Assembly: GCA_031417555.1 (NCBI GenBank)
Contig: JANOVV010000112.1
Location: 50,686-114,685 of the forward strand
Direction: 5' to 3'
Source: JADKIH01 sp031417555
Lineage (GTDB): Bacteria; Bacteroidota; Bacteroidia; AKYH767-A; 2013-40CM-41-45
Length of the DNA: 64,000 bases
Position 1 is the stretch's first letter. The number at the start of each line of letters is the position of its first letter. The position numbers were made by a program, and so were the translations under genes. A model generated the notes under the pieces. That model was not told the origin of the DNA and made no database searches. It saw only the letters and a program-made list of their open reading frames with translations. Shown here piece by piece: positions 28,958 through 37,526 of the stretch.

Positions 28958-30610
28958 ATGAAACAATTGATCGAATGTGTTCCTAATTTTAGTGAAGGAG
29001 TTGATCTATCTATCATCAAACAAATAACAGATTCTATAGAAAGTGTAGAAGGTATTCGATTATTGAATGTTGATCCCGGTAAAGCTACGAACAGAACGGT
29101 TGTAACTTTTGTAGGTGAACCGGGTCGGGTCATCGAAGCAGCATTCCGGGCAATTTCTATGGCAGCTAAACTCATAGACATGAGTAAACACAAAGGAGAA
29201 CATCCACGAATGGGAGCCACTGATGTTTGTCCGCTAATTCCAATTTCAAATATTACTATTGAAGAAACAGTAGTTTATGCAAAGAAGCTTGCTGATCGCG
29301 TAGGCCGCGAATTAAAAATTCCTGTTTATCTGTACGAAGCTGCTCAAAGCAATCCTGCCCGAAAAAATTTAAGTGTAATTCGGTCCGGAGAATACGAAGG
29401 GTTTTTTGAAAAAATAAAACAACCGGAATGGAAGCCCGACTATGGTCCCAAAGAATTTAATATAATTTCCGGAGCCAGTGTTATTGGTGTACGTGATTTT
29501 TTGGTGGCTTATAATGTAAATTTGAATACAACGTCGGTACGTCGCGCCAATTCTGTTGCATTTGATATTCGGGAAAACGGAAGGAAGGTTAAAAATGATA
29601 AAGGTGAAGAAATTGTTCAGCCCGGTACTTGTAAATCGGTGAAAGCTATTGGATGGTATATAGAAGAGTATGGAATAGCACAGGTTAGTATGAACCTTAC
29701 GAATATTAACATTACCCCTCTTCACATAGCTTTTTACGAATGTGAAAAAAGTGCAATTAAAAGGGGTATGCGTGTAACAGGTTCTGAAATTGTTGGTGTT
29801 TTGCCTTTGAAAGCATTAACGGATGCAGGAAAATTTTTTCTTGAAAAACAAAACCGGTCTTCAGGCGTTTCTGAAAAGGAACTTGTAAGAATTGCGGTTA
29901 AATCGTTTGGTCTCGATGAACTTTCTCCATTTAATCCGGAGGAAAGAATTATAGAATATATGCTAAAAGATAAAAGTGATGAGAAATTAATTCAAATGAC
30001 ACTTTCTGATTTTGCCGATGAAACTGCTTCTGAATCACCGGCACCTGGCGGCGGATCGATATCGGCATATATCGGAGCTCTTGGCGTTTCTCTTGGAACA
30101 ATGGTTGCAAACTTGTCGTCCGTTAAAAAAGGCTGGGAAGACAAATGGAAGGATTTTTCAATCTGGGCAGAAAAAGGGCAACAAATAAAAAAGAGTTTGC
30201 TTTCTCTGGTTGATGAAGACACAAAGGCTTTTAATAAAATCATGGATACTTATAATATGCCTAAAGGTACTGAAGAGGAAAAAACATTACGGGCGAAAGC
30301 TTTAGAGTCTGCCACTCAATATGCTATTGAAGTGCCTTTAAAGGTTATGAAACTGTCTTTAGAATCGATGGAGATTATCCGTTCAATGGCAGAAACTGGG
30401 AATGCAAATTCAGTTTCTGATGCCGGTGTCGGAGCTCTATGTGCTCGTTCAGCTGTAATCGGAGCCTATTTGAATGTGAAAATTAATTCGGCGGGATTAA
30501 AAGATACAGTTTACAAAGAAAAAGTTCTTAAAGAAGCCGAAATTATTAGAAAGTCAGCAGTTAAAATTGAAGAAGAGATACTTCTTACAGTTGAGCAAAA
30601 AATGGTATAA
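28958..30610 (+). CDS. ftcD: Glutamate formimidoyltransferase / formimidoyl-THF cyclodeaminase fusion
   Basis: The 550-residue bifunctional enzyme moves the formimino group from formiminoglutamate to tetrahydrofolate and then deaminates it to methenyl-THF. The transferase part is at about 1-300, opening with ECVPNFSEG and containing KGEHPRMGATDVCPL. The cyclodeaminase part (about 345-550) starts with SESPAPGGGSISAY and is all-helical. Both parts look complete. It follows hutI, the source of its substrate, and completes the glutamate branch of histidine degradation. The fused form is known from Bacteroidota and animals. Confidence 0.95.
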   Translation: MKQLIECVPNFSEGVDLSIIKQITDSIESVEGIRLLNVDPGKATNRTVVTFVGEPGRVIEAAFRAISMAAKLIDMSKHKGEHPRMGATDVCPLIPISNITIEETVVYAKKLADRVGRELKIPVYLYEAAQSNPARKNLSVIRSGEYEGFFEKIKQPEWKPDYGPKEFNIISGASVIGVRDFLVAYNVNLNTTSVRRANSVAFDIRENGRKVKNDKGEEIVQPGTCKSVKAIGWYIEEYGIAQVSMNLTNINITPLHIAFYECEKSAIKRGMRVTGSEIVGVLPLKALTDAGKFFLEKQNRSSGVSEKELVRIAVKSFGLDELSPFNPEERIIEYMLKDKSDEKLIQMTLSDFADETASESPAPGGGSISAYIGALGVSLGTMVANLSSVKKGWEDKWKDFSIWAEKGQQIKKSLLSLVDEDTKAFNKIMDTYNMPKGTEEEKTLRAKALESATQYAIEVPLKVMKLSLESMEIIRSMAETGNANSVSDAGVGALCARSAVIGAYLNVKINSAGLKDTVYKEKVLKEAEIIRKSAVKIEEEILLTVEQKMV

Positions 30611-30693
30611 AATGCTCCAAACCTTTGTTGATGAATACCGTATCAGATTAAGGGGTCGTTCTGGCTCCATACAACAATCGATGGAATTATTTG

Positions 30694-33039
30694 ATGTGGT
30701 CTAAAAAAAATTACAGCCGTTTATTTTATTCTTTTCCGATTCAGCTTGTTGTTGTGCTGATGAAGAAAAATCATTTGTTGTTATTGTATTGGGTAATTTT
30801 ATTTGGATGGATAACTAATACCACATCTAAAACATTTGGAATCCCCTATTTATTTCTTGATCCGGAATACATGGGCTCGGTCGGCTTCACATCTTTTTTT
30901 ATTATGGGATTTGCAGCCGGTAGTTTTATAATGGTGTATAATATTTCCAGTTATATTATAAATGGTTTTCGTTTCCCTTTTATAGCAACGCTTTCCAGGC
31001 CATTTTTAAAATATTCGGTAAATAATTTTATTGTTCCATTGTTATTTATAATAACTTATCTGGGTAATATTATTTTCTTTCAGGTTAATAATGAATACCA
31101 GACTACCTGGAGCATTATTTCACAGGTTTTGGGTTTTATTGTCGGACTTGCACTTATTGTAATGACGACATTAACATATTTCTTCAGAACGAATAAGGAT
31201 ATTATTTTAATGTTTGGAATCGAGTCTTCAGATTCAGATCCTAATGCTCCCTATGCAGAACATCTTCTTTCTGATCATGAAAAGGAAAAGAAAAGGAGAA
31301 TTATAAGAAAAAGAAACTACGTTGAAAAAAGCTGGCGCGTCGATACGTATTTAAGTAATCCATACAAAGTTAAATTAGTAAGAGCTACTGCCCACTATAC
31401 TCGCGAAATGGTGGATTCGGTTTTCAGACAAAATCACTTAAATGCTGCTATTATAGAAATAATCGTATTTGGATTATTTATTTTGATGGGATTGTTTAAA
31501 GATTATTCTTTCTTTAAGATTCCTGCCGGAGCAAGTGTTATTCTTATCTTTTCTTTATTTATAATGCTAAGTAGTGCTTTCCGCTTTTGGCTCAAAGCAT
31601 GGTCGACATCTGTTTTGATTTTAGTAATTCTCGTCTTCAATTTTATTTCCCAGTACGGGTTTTTCTACTCCGATAATAAAGCTTACGGAATGGAATACAA
31701 TAACGGTAAATCAGATTATAGTATTCTCCATTTTAATGAAATCAGTGATTCTATAAAAGTGCAGACGGATTTAAATTCTACTATCCAAATCCTTGAACGT
31801 TGGAAAGAAAAATTTATAAGGCATAATACAAAGCCTAAAATGATTTTCATTAATTGTTCAGGTGGTGGTTTACGGGCTTCTATCTGGGCTTACAGGCTTA
31901 TGCAAATGGCAGATAGTCTTACGAATATGGAATTTTCTAAATCTACTCAATTGATTTCCGGCGCATCGGGAGGAATGATAGGTGCGGCTTATTACAGAGA
32001 ACTTTATTTACAAGAGCGTTTAGGATTATTAAAAAGTAAAAACAGTAAAAAAAATATTTTTAATATTGGAAAAGATCTTCTGAATCCCGTTGCCTTCAGT
32101 GTTACGGTAAGTGATATGTTTTTTAATTTACAGAAATTCAAAGAAGGGAATACACATTTTGCAAAAGACAGAGCCTATGCTTTTGAACAGCAATTGAACG
32201 AGAATACCGGTTATGTGCTGAGCAAGCCTTTATCAGCTTATAAGGAGGCGGAAGCCAGCGGACTTATTCCGATGATGATCTTTGCTCCTACTATTGTTAA
32301 TGATGGCCGAAGACTTTTAATTTCTTCACAGGATATTAGTTATATGACTAAGCATACTGTTGATAGTATCTTTCGTTTTGATCTTACCATTGATGAAATT
32401 GAATTTCGTAGACTTTTTGGTAAACAGAATGCAGATAATATCCGATATACTAGTGTTCTTAGAATGAATGCAACGTTTCCATATATATTACCTGCTGTAA
32501 GTCTTCCGAGTGAACCATTAATTCATGTGATGGATGCCGGTATTCGCGATAATACCGGACTAAAAACATCACTTAGATTTTTATATATTTTCAAAGAATG
32601 GATTGAAGAAAATACCAGTGGTGTAATATTCGTCGATATACGTGATTCTCATAAAGAAAGACCTATTGAAAATAAACCGCGCATGACATTGTTGGAAAAT
32701 ATTATTACTCCTCTTGGAAATATTTATGGAAACCTTTTAACGATACAAGATTATAATCAGGATGAAGCCTATGAATATGCAAAAGGATGGTTCAATGGTA
32801 AATTTGATTTCATTAAATTTGAATTGCCAACGAAAGAGCAAGATATATCACTCAGCTGGCATTTGACTACAAGAGAAAAGGAAAGTGTTTATAATTCAGT
32901 ATTTCTACATGAAAACAATGTTAGCTTTCAAAAGCTTTTTAAAGTGATGAATGATTTAGAACCGTATGCTTCTAATTTTATTGCAGAAAAAAATGACAGT
33001 ATCCTTGCTGGTGGAACTCGAATTGCATTACATAAGTAA
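30694..33039 (+). CDS. Integral-membrane patatin-like phospholipase
   Basis: From the ATG at 30694 the protein has 781 residues (a TTG codon sits directly before it). The first ~330 residues hold about six to eight hydrophobic segments in two groups (about 25-170 and 250-330). The patatin domain follows: the oxyanion-hole motif NCSGGGLRA near 392, the nucleophile motif SGASGGMIG near 430 with the Ser of GxSGG, and the Asp of the Ser-Asp dyad in MDAGIRDNTG near 610. It is expected to hydrolyse acyl esters of membrane lipids at the cytoplasmic face. The family is widespread in Bacteroidota, with no assigned role. It lies downstream of ftcD, with no functional link seen. Confidence 0.83.
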   Translation: MWSKKNYSRLFYSFPIQLVVVLMKKNHLLLLYWVILFGWITNTTSKTFGIPYLFLDPEYMGSVGFTSFFIMGFAAGSFIMVYNISSYIINGFRFPFIATLSRPFLKYSVNNFIVPLLFIITYLGNIIFFQVNNEYQTTWSIISQVLGFIVGLALIVMTTLTYFFRTNKDIILMFGIESSDSDPNAPYAEHLLSDHEKEKKRRIIRKRNYVEKSWRVDTYLSNPYKVKLVRATAHYTREMVDSVFRQNHLNAAIIEIIVFGLFILMGLFKDYSFFKIPAGASVILIFSLFIMLSSAFRFWLKAWSTSVLILVILVFNFISQYGFFYSDNKAYGMEYNNGKSDYSILHFNEISDSIKVQTDLNSTIQILERWKEKFIRHNTKPKMIFINCSGGGLRASIWAYRLMQMADSLTNMEFSKSTQLISGASGGMIGAAYYRELYLQERLGLLKSKNSKKNIFNIGKDLLNPVAFSVTVSDMFFNLQKFKEGNTHFAKDRAYAFEQQLNENTGYVLSKPLSAYKEAEASGLIPMMIFAPTIVNDGRRLLISSQDISYMTKHTVDSIFRFDLTIDEIEFRRLFGKQNADNIRYTSVLRMNATFPYILPAVSLPSEPLIHVMDAGIRDNTGLKTSLRFLYIFKEWIEENTSGVIFVDIRDSHKERPIENKPRMTLLENIITPLGNIYGNLLTIQDYNQDEAYEYAKGWFNGKFDFIKFELPTKEQDISLSWHLTTREKESVYNSVFLHENNVSFQKLFKVMNDLEPYASNFIAEKNDSILAGGTRIALHK

Positions 33040-33654
33040 ATTAAAATTTATTATAGAAAAGGAAATAATATATTATATTTTTTTTTGATGACGGAAGTTT
33101 TTAAACTTAATTATTACCTATAAGTTTCGCCCGATTTATTTTATTTTGTTCGGATGATAGCAAATTCTCACAAGTTTCCTCCTGAATGACGATTTTGAGT
33201 TTTGTTATAAAACTCACAGGATTCTCTGAATTTATTTTCATTTAATCTCCTTATTAAATTGATTGCAGGAAGATATTATTGTCATAAATTAGTTTATCTA
33301 TGAAACGTTCGAAACAGCCAAGGAAGCTATTGAATGAGAAAAAACAATTAAAGACATGAGTCATGAAAAAAAAATTGAATTAATAAAATCAAAAAATAAA
33401 AATCTAGCCTTTTATTGTATTTGGTAATTCAGAAAGAATCCTGTGAGTTTTTTTATATAATTTAATCCATCGTCATTCAGTAGGAAACCTGTGACATAAA
33501 ATGTAATTTTTTTTTAGGAATAAAATTGAAAAATTTAATAAAATATTTTTGCAAAAAAATATACAAACTATAACTACATAAGTAATGTTTAATTTATATC
33601 TTAATTTCAATTTGTAATGACAAGACCATATGAATTTCAATGTCTCATTACAAA
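33040..33654. other. 615-base gap between convergent genes, with an inverted-repeat element
   Basis: No convincing gene is present in this AT-rich stretch. It contains the 327-bp inverted-repeat element listed separately (33168-33494), and on either side poly-A/T tracts. No strong GC hairpin with a T tail was seen. Confidence 0.7.
33168..33494. mobile_element. MITE-like element with ~65-bp inverted arms
   Basis: The left arm 33168-33232 and the reverse complement of the right arm 33426-33494 match over nearly their whole length. Shared blocks are TTTCCT.CTGAATGACGAT near the outer part and AACTCACAGGATTCT..CTGAATT near the inner part, with a variable AT-rich stretch between. The 193-bp interior has no intact reading frame. 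No transposase or clear target duplication is visible, so a non-autonomous element is inferred. Confidence 0.65.
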
Positions 33655-35634
33655 TTAATAATTCAAAACCTGCAATAACTGTTCACGAAACCTTTTCTTA
33701 GGTAGAAAATTCCATTCAAGATCTACATTCATTGGTACAGGAGTATCCAGGCTGGCTGAACGAATTATCGGTGCATCAAGAGATTCGAAGCAATGTTCAG
33801 AAATATGTGCAGACAACTCACCTCCTATGCCTCCGGTTAAAGTATCCTCATGAAGAATTATGACTCTTCCTGTTTTTTTTACTGTCTTCTCAACGGCTTC
33901 TTTGTCCCACGGCAGCAATGTTCGAAGGTCAAGTAGATCGGCGGATATTTCAGGCATACTCTTTAAAGTTTCTAAAGCCCAATGAACACCTAAACCATAG
34001 GTAATAATTGAAACACTTTTTCCTTCTCTTAACAATTTTGCTTTGCCGATTTCTATAGAATGATAATCATCGAAAACTTCTTCCGATATACTTCTGTAAA
34101 GTGCCTTATGCTCGAAGAACATGACAGGATTTGGATCTTCAATAGATGCAATAAGCAAACCTTTGGCATCCGAAGGAAAAGCGGGATAAACAATTTTGAG
34201 TCCGGGTGTATGAACAAACCAGGCCTCATTCGATTGGCTATGAAAGGGACCGGCACTTACACCTGCACCTGTAGGCATTCGTATAACGACATCAATAGCC
34301 TGACCCCAACGGTAATGAGTTTTAGCAAGATTGTTTATGATTTGATTAAAACCACAGGTGACAAAATCAGCGAACTGCATTTCAACAATTGCTTTCATAC
34401 CATTTATTGAAAGCCCTTGCGCAGCACCGATAATAGCGGATTCACAAATTGGTGTATTCCTAATCCGCTCTCTTCCAAATTTATCGACAAAACCTATGGT
34501 CGCTTTAAAAGCTCCGCCATATTCAGCTATGTCCTGCCCCATAATAATAAGATTCTTATGTTTTTCCATGGCCTGAGACATGCCATCTGTAATAGCATCA
34601 AGAAATCTTTTTTCTGTTTTTTTATTAGATGAGGGAATAATTACAGAAGTTTTTGTTTTTTCATAGATATCATTTAATTCTTCCCCGGTATCAACTGCAG
34701 GATTGGATTCTGCAAAAGTAATTTCCAAATTTTTCTCTATAGAGTCTTTTATCTCTTTACGAATCAAAGAAATATATGCTTCGTCAATAACTTTTTCTTT
34801 AACTAAAAAATTTTCATAATTGTTAATCGGATCCTTCTTTCCCCATTCTTCAAACAAAGCTGGTGGAACATATTTAGTCCCTGAAGCCTCTTCATGGCCT
34901 CGCATTCTGAAAGTCATGCACTCTAATAAAACAGGGCGCGGATTCTTTCGCATGGATTCTGCCAGACGAGAAAATGTAGTATACGATTCGAGAATATTAT
35001 TTCCATCGATTTGAACGGCTTCAATACCATAGCCAATTCCTTTATCGACAAAATGTTTCATTTTAAATTGTTCACTAGATGGTGTAGATAATCCATAACC
35101 ATTATTCTCGATGATAAAAATTACAGGCAGGTTCCAAACAGCGGCGACATTTATGCTTTCATGAAAATCTCCTTCACTGGTACCGCCATCGCCGGAGAAA
35201 ACGGCAGTAATTTTTTTCTTTTTATTGAGTAAATCTGCTAAAGCGATACCATCGGCGACACCCATTTGTGGACCCAGATGGGAGATCATTCCTATGATTT
35301 TAAATTCGATGGTTCCGAAGTGAAAAGAGCGGTCGCGGCCTTTGGTAAATCCGCCGGGTTTGCCTTGCCATTGTGAAAACAGGCGATGTAAAGGAATGCC
35401 ACGGGTTGTAAAAACTCCCAGATTACGATGCATGGGAAGTATGAATTCGTCTTTTTCTAAAGCGAGTCCGCAACCAACAGATATTGCCTCCTGGCCGATT
35501 CCTGAAAACCATTTAGAAATTTTTCCCTGACGGAGTAAAACGAGCATTTTTTCCTCGATCAGTCGTGGAGTTAACAGTTCTTTATAAATAATCCGGAGCT
35601 GATCATCGCTATAAAGCGACCGGTCGTAATTCAT
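33655..35634 (-). CDS. 2-oxoacid dehydrogenase E1, alpha and beta subunits fused
   Basis: The 659-residue protein joins E1 alpha (about 1-300) and E1 beta (about 340-659) in one chain. The thiamine-diphosphate motif is at about 147-177, from FSGDGGTSEGDFHES to IENNGYGL. The beta part has GQDIAEYGGAF, QFADF and the transketolase C-terminal domain (ALETLKSMPEISADLLDL). It decarboxylates a 2-oxoacid and loads the acyl group on the E2 lipoyl arm. Fused E1 chains of this length in Bacteroidota are usually annotated as 2-oxoisovalerate (branched-chain) or pyruvate type; the substrate is uncertain. A partial E2 lies at the left edge of the window. It is divergent from a tiny membrane-protein gene. 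Confidence 0.9.
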   Translation of the reverse strand: MNYDRSLYSDDQLRIIYKELLTPRLIEEKMLVLLRQGKISKWFSGIGQEAISVGCGLALEKDEFILPMHRNLGVFTTRGIPLHRLFSQWQGKPGGFTKGRDRSFHFGTIEFKIIGMISHLGPQMGVADGIALADLLNKKKKITAVFSGDGGTSEGDFHESINVAAVWNLPVIFIIENNGYGLSTPSSEQFKMKHFVDKGIGYGIEAVQIDGNNILESYTTFSRLAESMRKNPRPVLLECMTFRMRGHEEASGTKYVPPALFEEWGKKDPINNYENFLVKEKVIDEAYISLIRKEIKDSIEKNLEITFAESNPAVDTGEELNDIYEKTKTSVIIPSSNKKTEKRFLDAITDGMSQAMEKHKNLIIMGQDIAEYGGAFKATIGFVDKFGRERIRNTPICESAIIGAAQGLSINGMKAIVEMQFADFVTCGFNQIINNLAKTHYRWGQAIDVVIRMPTGAGVSAGPFHSQSNEAWFVHTPGLKIVYPAFPSDAKGLLIASIEDPNPVMFFEHKALYRSISEEVFDDYHSIEIGKAKLLREGKSVSIITYGLGVHWALETLKSMPEISADLLDLRTLLPWDKEAVEKTVKKTGRVIILHEDTLTGGIGGELSAHISEHCFESLDAPIIRSASLDTPVPMNVDLEWNFLPKKRFREQLLQVLNY

Positions 35635-35651
35635 ATGATTTGATTAAAATG

Positions 35652-35682
35652 CAAAATTATCTAAAATTGCTTTGTATCTTTG
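35652..35682. promoter_or_regulatory. Back-to-back -7 promoter elements for E1 and the 46-residue protein
   Basis: On the minus strand TAATTTTG (35652-35659) and on the plus strand TATCTTTG (35675-35682) both match the Bacteroidota -7 consensus TAnnTTTG. Each would give a leader of only about 10 bases to the respective ATG (35634 and 35699). No clear -33 TTG was found for either, so the call is tentative. Confidence 0.45.
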
Positions 35683-35698
35683 ATATCCAATTTCTGTT

Positions 35699-35839
35699 AT
35701 GGACATACAATTGTTTGTTGTTATTTTAATTTTTACGGTAGCAGTAGTATATATGATACGTCGATTGGTAATGCAATTTCGTGGCAAGAAAAAATCCGGA
35801 TGTGAAAAGTGCGGAATAGCCGACGAGGTGATAAAATAA
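35699..35839 (+). CDS. 46-residue single-pass membrane protein with CxxC tail
   Basis: The open frame starts at ATG 35699 and ends at TAA 35839. The product opens with MDIQLFVVILIFTVAVVYMI (one membrane helix), then a basic segment (RRLVMQFRGKKK) and a SGCEKCGIAD tail with a CxxC pair. Small Bacteroidota proteins with a helix, a lysine-rich stretch and Cys-rich C-terminus are often annotated as FeoB-associated Cys-rich membrane proteins; this one has only two Cys and no feoB nearby, so that link is weak. Support for it being a gene: the coherent topology, a -7 element 17 bases upstream, and a terminator hairpin shortly after. The tail would face the cytoplasm by the positive-inside rule. Confidence 0.6.
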   Translation: MDIQLFVVILIFTVAVVYMIRRLVMQFRGKKKSGCEKCGIADEVIK

Positions 35840-35912
35840 ACAGGGATTAGAAAATGTTTATTTGATTCCAATTAAATTATTGGTCTAAAACAATAAATGT
35901 AAGAGTTTTAGT

Positions 35913-35957
35913 AAAAAAAAAGGAGTTCCTAAATAGAAACTCCTTTTAATTTTTTTT
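35913..35957. terminator. Bidirectional rho-independent terminator
   Basis: The stem AAAAGGAGTT (35917-35926) pairs with AACTCCTTTT (35938-35947). There is an A run before it and a T run after it, so it can work on both strands. It lies between the plus-strand 46-residue gene and the minus-strand small lipoprotein gene. Confidence 0.8.
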
Positions 35958-35972
35958 CCGAACTAGTGCTAA

Positions 35973-36182
35973 TTATTTTACTGTATCAGCAGGTGCCGGA
36001 GCAGCCATATTAGCTGAATCTTGCATAGCAGCTTGTTCCATCATTGCGCCAGCAGCTTGTTCAGCAGCAGCAATTGAATCTTGCATTGCTTTTTCAGCAG
36101 CAGCTTTTTCTTCAGCGCTAGGTCCGCAAGCAACAATTGCCATAAATCCGGCAGTTAATAGTGTAAAGAGTACTTTTTTCAT
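35973..36182 (-). CDS. Small Ala-rich lipoprotein (paralog A)
   Basis: The 69-residue protein has a lipoprotein signal (FTLLTAGFMAIVAC, lipid Cys at 19) and a mature part of about 50 residues that is helical and rich in Ala, Glu, Gln and Met, with repeated AxxQDS units, ending in PAPADTVK. It shares the block ACGPSAEEKAAAEKA with the next gene, so the two are tandem paralogs. Both have their own promoter of the same type. A size and shape like Braun-type lipoproteins, including a C-terminal Lys, is visible, but no function is known and the comparison is only inference. Confidence 0.75.
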   Translation of the reverse strand: MKKVLFTLLTAGFMAIVACGPSAEEKAAAEKAMQDSIAAAEQAAGAMMEQAAMQDSANMAAPAPADTVK

Positions 36183-36216
36183 TGGTTTAGGTTTGTTTGT
36201 TTTTATTTAGTGGGCG

Positions 36217-36247
36217 CAAAAGTATACACTTATTTTTGAAATAACAA
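36217..36247 (-). promoter_or_regulatory. Bacteroidota-type promoter for small lipoprotein A
   Basis: Read on the minus strand, TTG (36247-36245) is followed after 20 bases by TACTTTTG (36224-36217), matching the -33 TTG and -7 TAnnTTTG elements. It lies 35 bases upstream of the start codon. Confidence 0.65.
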
Positions 36248-36300
36248 CAGTTTATTCAAAAATATTTAAAAAATTAGATAAAAAGTCTGTTAGGGGATGA

Positions 36301-36618
36301 TTAATGTCCTCTTCCGCCTGTCACTTTTTTAGCTTCTTCTATTTTCTTTTGAACAGTAGTCTTGGGTTTTGCCGGTTTTTTAACTCCAGCAGCCTTTGCC
36401 ATAGAATCTGCCTGCATAACCATTTTAGCTGAATCCTGTCGGGCTTTTTCCATTAAAGCTTGGGCAGCATTCATTGAATCTGCAGCCATTTGAGCCATAA
36501 CTACATTAATAGAATCCTGACGTGCTTTTTCAGCAGCAGCTTTTTCTTCTGCACTTGGTCCGCAGGCAATAAGTGCTGTAAAACCAGCAATTAATAGTAG
36601 TGATAAGATTTTTTTCAT
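36301..36618 (-). CDS. Small Ala-rich lipoprotein (paralog B)
   Basis: The 105-residue protein has a lipoprotein signal (LLLIAGFTALIAC, lipid Cys at 19) and then ACGPSAEEKAAAEKARQDS as in the neighbour. An extended Ala/Met/Gln helix with repeated 'xQDS' and 'ADSM' units follows to about 73, and a basic tail (KKPAKPKTTVQKKIEEAKK) ends it. The helix repeat looks like internal duplication of an 11-14-residue unit. The basic tail, absent from paralog A, could contact the cell wall or LPS; this is a guess. The gene is 118 bases upstream of paralog A and each has its own promoter, so they are not a simple operon. Confidence 0.75.
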   Translation of the reverse strand: MKKILSLLLIAGFTALIACGPSAEEKAAAEKARQDSINVVMAQMAADSMNAAQALMEKARQDSAKMVMQADSMAKAAGVKKPAKPKTTVQKKIEEAKKVTGGRGH

Positions 36619-36650
36619 TTTAATAAGTGGTTGATTTAATATTTGGGTTG

Positions 36651-36680
36651 CAAAAGTATCTATTATTTTAATTTATCAAA
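36651..36680 (-). promoter_or_regulatory. Bacteroidota-type promoter for small lipoprotein B
   Basis: On the minus strand TTTG (36680-36677) is followed after 18 bases by TACTTTTG (36658-36651), a close match to the TTTG / TAnnTTTG pair. The -7 box and the base after it (TACTTTTGC) are identical to those of paralog A. Confidence 0.65.
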
Positions 36681-36711
36681 GAAGATAAAAAATATTTATT
36701 CAAAAATAACC

Positions 36712-36719
36712 TACCTTTG
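36712..36719 (+). promoter_or_regulatory. -7 element for the Ig-like lipoprotein gene
   Basis: TACCTTTG matches TAnnTTTG and lies 30 bases before the start codon at 36750. A -33 TTG at the right distance was not found. Confidence 0.45.
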
Positions 36720-36749
36720 TGAGATAAATTCTAAAAATTAATTAATCAA

Positions 36750-37442
36750 ATGAAAAAAAACATCTTATTATTATCTTTATTAGTTTTGGGTATTGGAACT
36801 ACTCTAACATTTACTGGTTGTTCAAAAGACGACACAACAAGCCCTGTTGTAACTATTACTGGAGCAACATCAATCGAGCTATCGTTAAATAGTGGAACCT
36901 GGATAGACCTTGGAGCTACTGCTACCGATGATGAGGATGGAACTCTGATTGCAACTTCAGACGCAAGTTCAGTAAATCCAAATACTAGCGCTGTAGGAAC
37001 TTATACTATTACTTATATTGCAACGGATGCTGCAGGTAATGTTGGAAGTGCCATTCGTACAATTCGTGTTAAAAACGATGCTGAAAATTTCGCAGGAAAT
37101 TACAATGTGCATGATACTGTTCCCGGTGATGTTTTTCATTATACACAAACTATTACTGTAGATAATACCTCCAACAATGTAGTTCATTTTAACCGTTTTG
37201 GTGATTATGCAAATAACTCAGGTATTTTTGCTAACAAACTTGGAAATGGAACTTTACAAATCCCTTCTCAAACTGCAATAGATATCGGAACAGGTTCAGG
37301 ATGTAATGTTTCTAATCATCAGTTTTCAAGTACAAACTTTACAGCCATATCAAATGGTTTTGTACTGGAATACATTGATCAAATTACTTCTTCAGGTTGT
37401 ACTGCTACTACAACAGGTACTGCAACATATACAAAACAATAA
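36750..37442 (+). CDS. Ig-like (DUF5011) surface lipoprotein
   Basis: The 230-residue protein has a lipoprotein signal (LLSLLVLGIGTTLTFTGC, lipid Cys near 24). An Ig-like DUF5011 domain follows (about 33-107: SPVVTITGATSIELSLNSGT, WIDLGATATDDEDG, VGTYTITYIATDAAGNV). The C-terminal ~120 residues are beta-rich, Asn/Thr-rich and unrecognised. Such lipoproteins are displayed on the Bacteroidota envelope, and the Ig domain is usually a spacer. It has a -7 element upstream and a strong terminator 19 bases after the stop, so it is transcribed alone. Confidence 0.82.
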   Translation: MKKNILLLSLLVLGIGTTLTFTGCSKDDTTSPVVTITGATSIELSLNSGTWIDLGATATDDEDGTLIATSDASSVNPNTSAVGTYTITYIATDAAGNVGSAIRTIRVKNDAENFAGNYNVHDTVPGDVFHYTQTITVDNTSNNVVHFNRFGDYANNSGIFANKLGNGTLQIPSQTAIDIGTGSGCNVSNHQFSSTNFTAISNGFVLEYIDQITSSGCTATTTGTATYTKQ

Positions 37443-37460
37443 TACTATTTTATCATTGAA

Positions 37461-37496
37461 AAGGTCGTCCTCCATCCGGTGGACGACCTTTTTTTT
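37461..37496 (+). terminator. Rho-independent terminator after the Ig-like lipoprotein gene
   Basis: A perfect 10-bp stem (AAGGTCGTCC with GGACGACCTT) around a 10-base loop is followed directly by a T run, the strongest terminator in the window. Confidence 0.92.
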
Positions 37497-37526
37497 GCTT
37501 AGAAGTTAATCATTAAATTCGCCGGC

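Noticed and set aside
30612..30704. 30-residue frame between ftcD and the patatin gene, overlapping the patatin start
   Set aside because: No recognisable motif, no promoter element and it overlaps the better-supported ATG at 30694; could be a leader peptide but nothing shows it.
33297..33430. Possible IS3-type transposase scrap inside the inverted-repeat element (a stretch reading ETFETAKEAIE then a stop)
   Set aside because: Only about a dozen residues look coding and the frame stops; similarity to IS3 OrfB is by impression.
35644..35871. 75-residue frame on the minus strand upstream of the E1 gene
   Set aside because: It runs antisense across the better-supported 46-residue gene and the divergent promoter elements, and has no family features.
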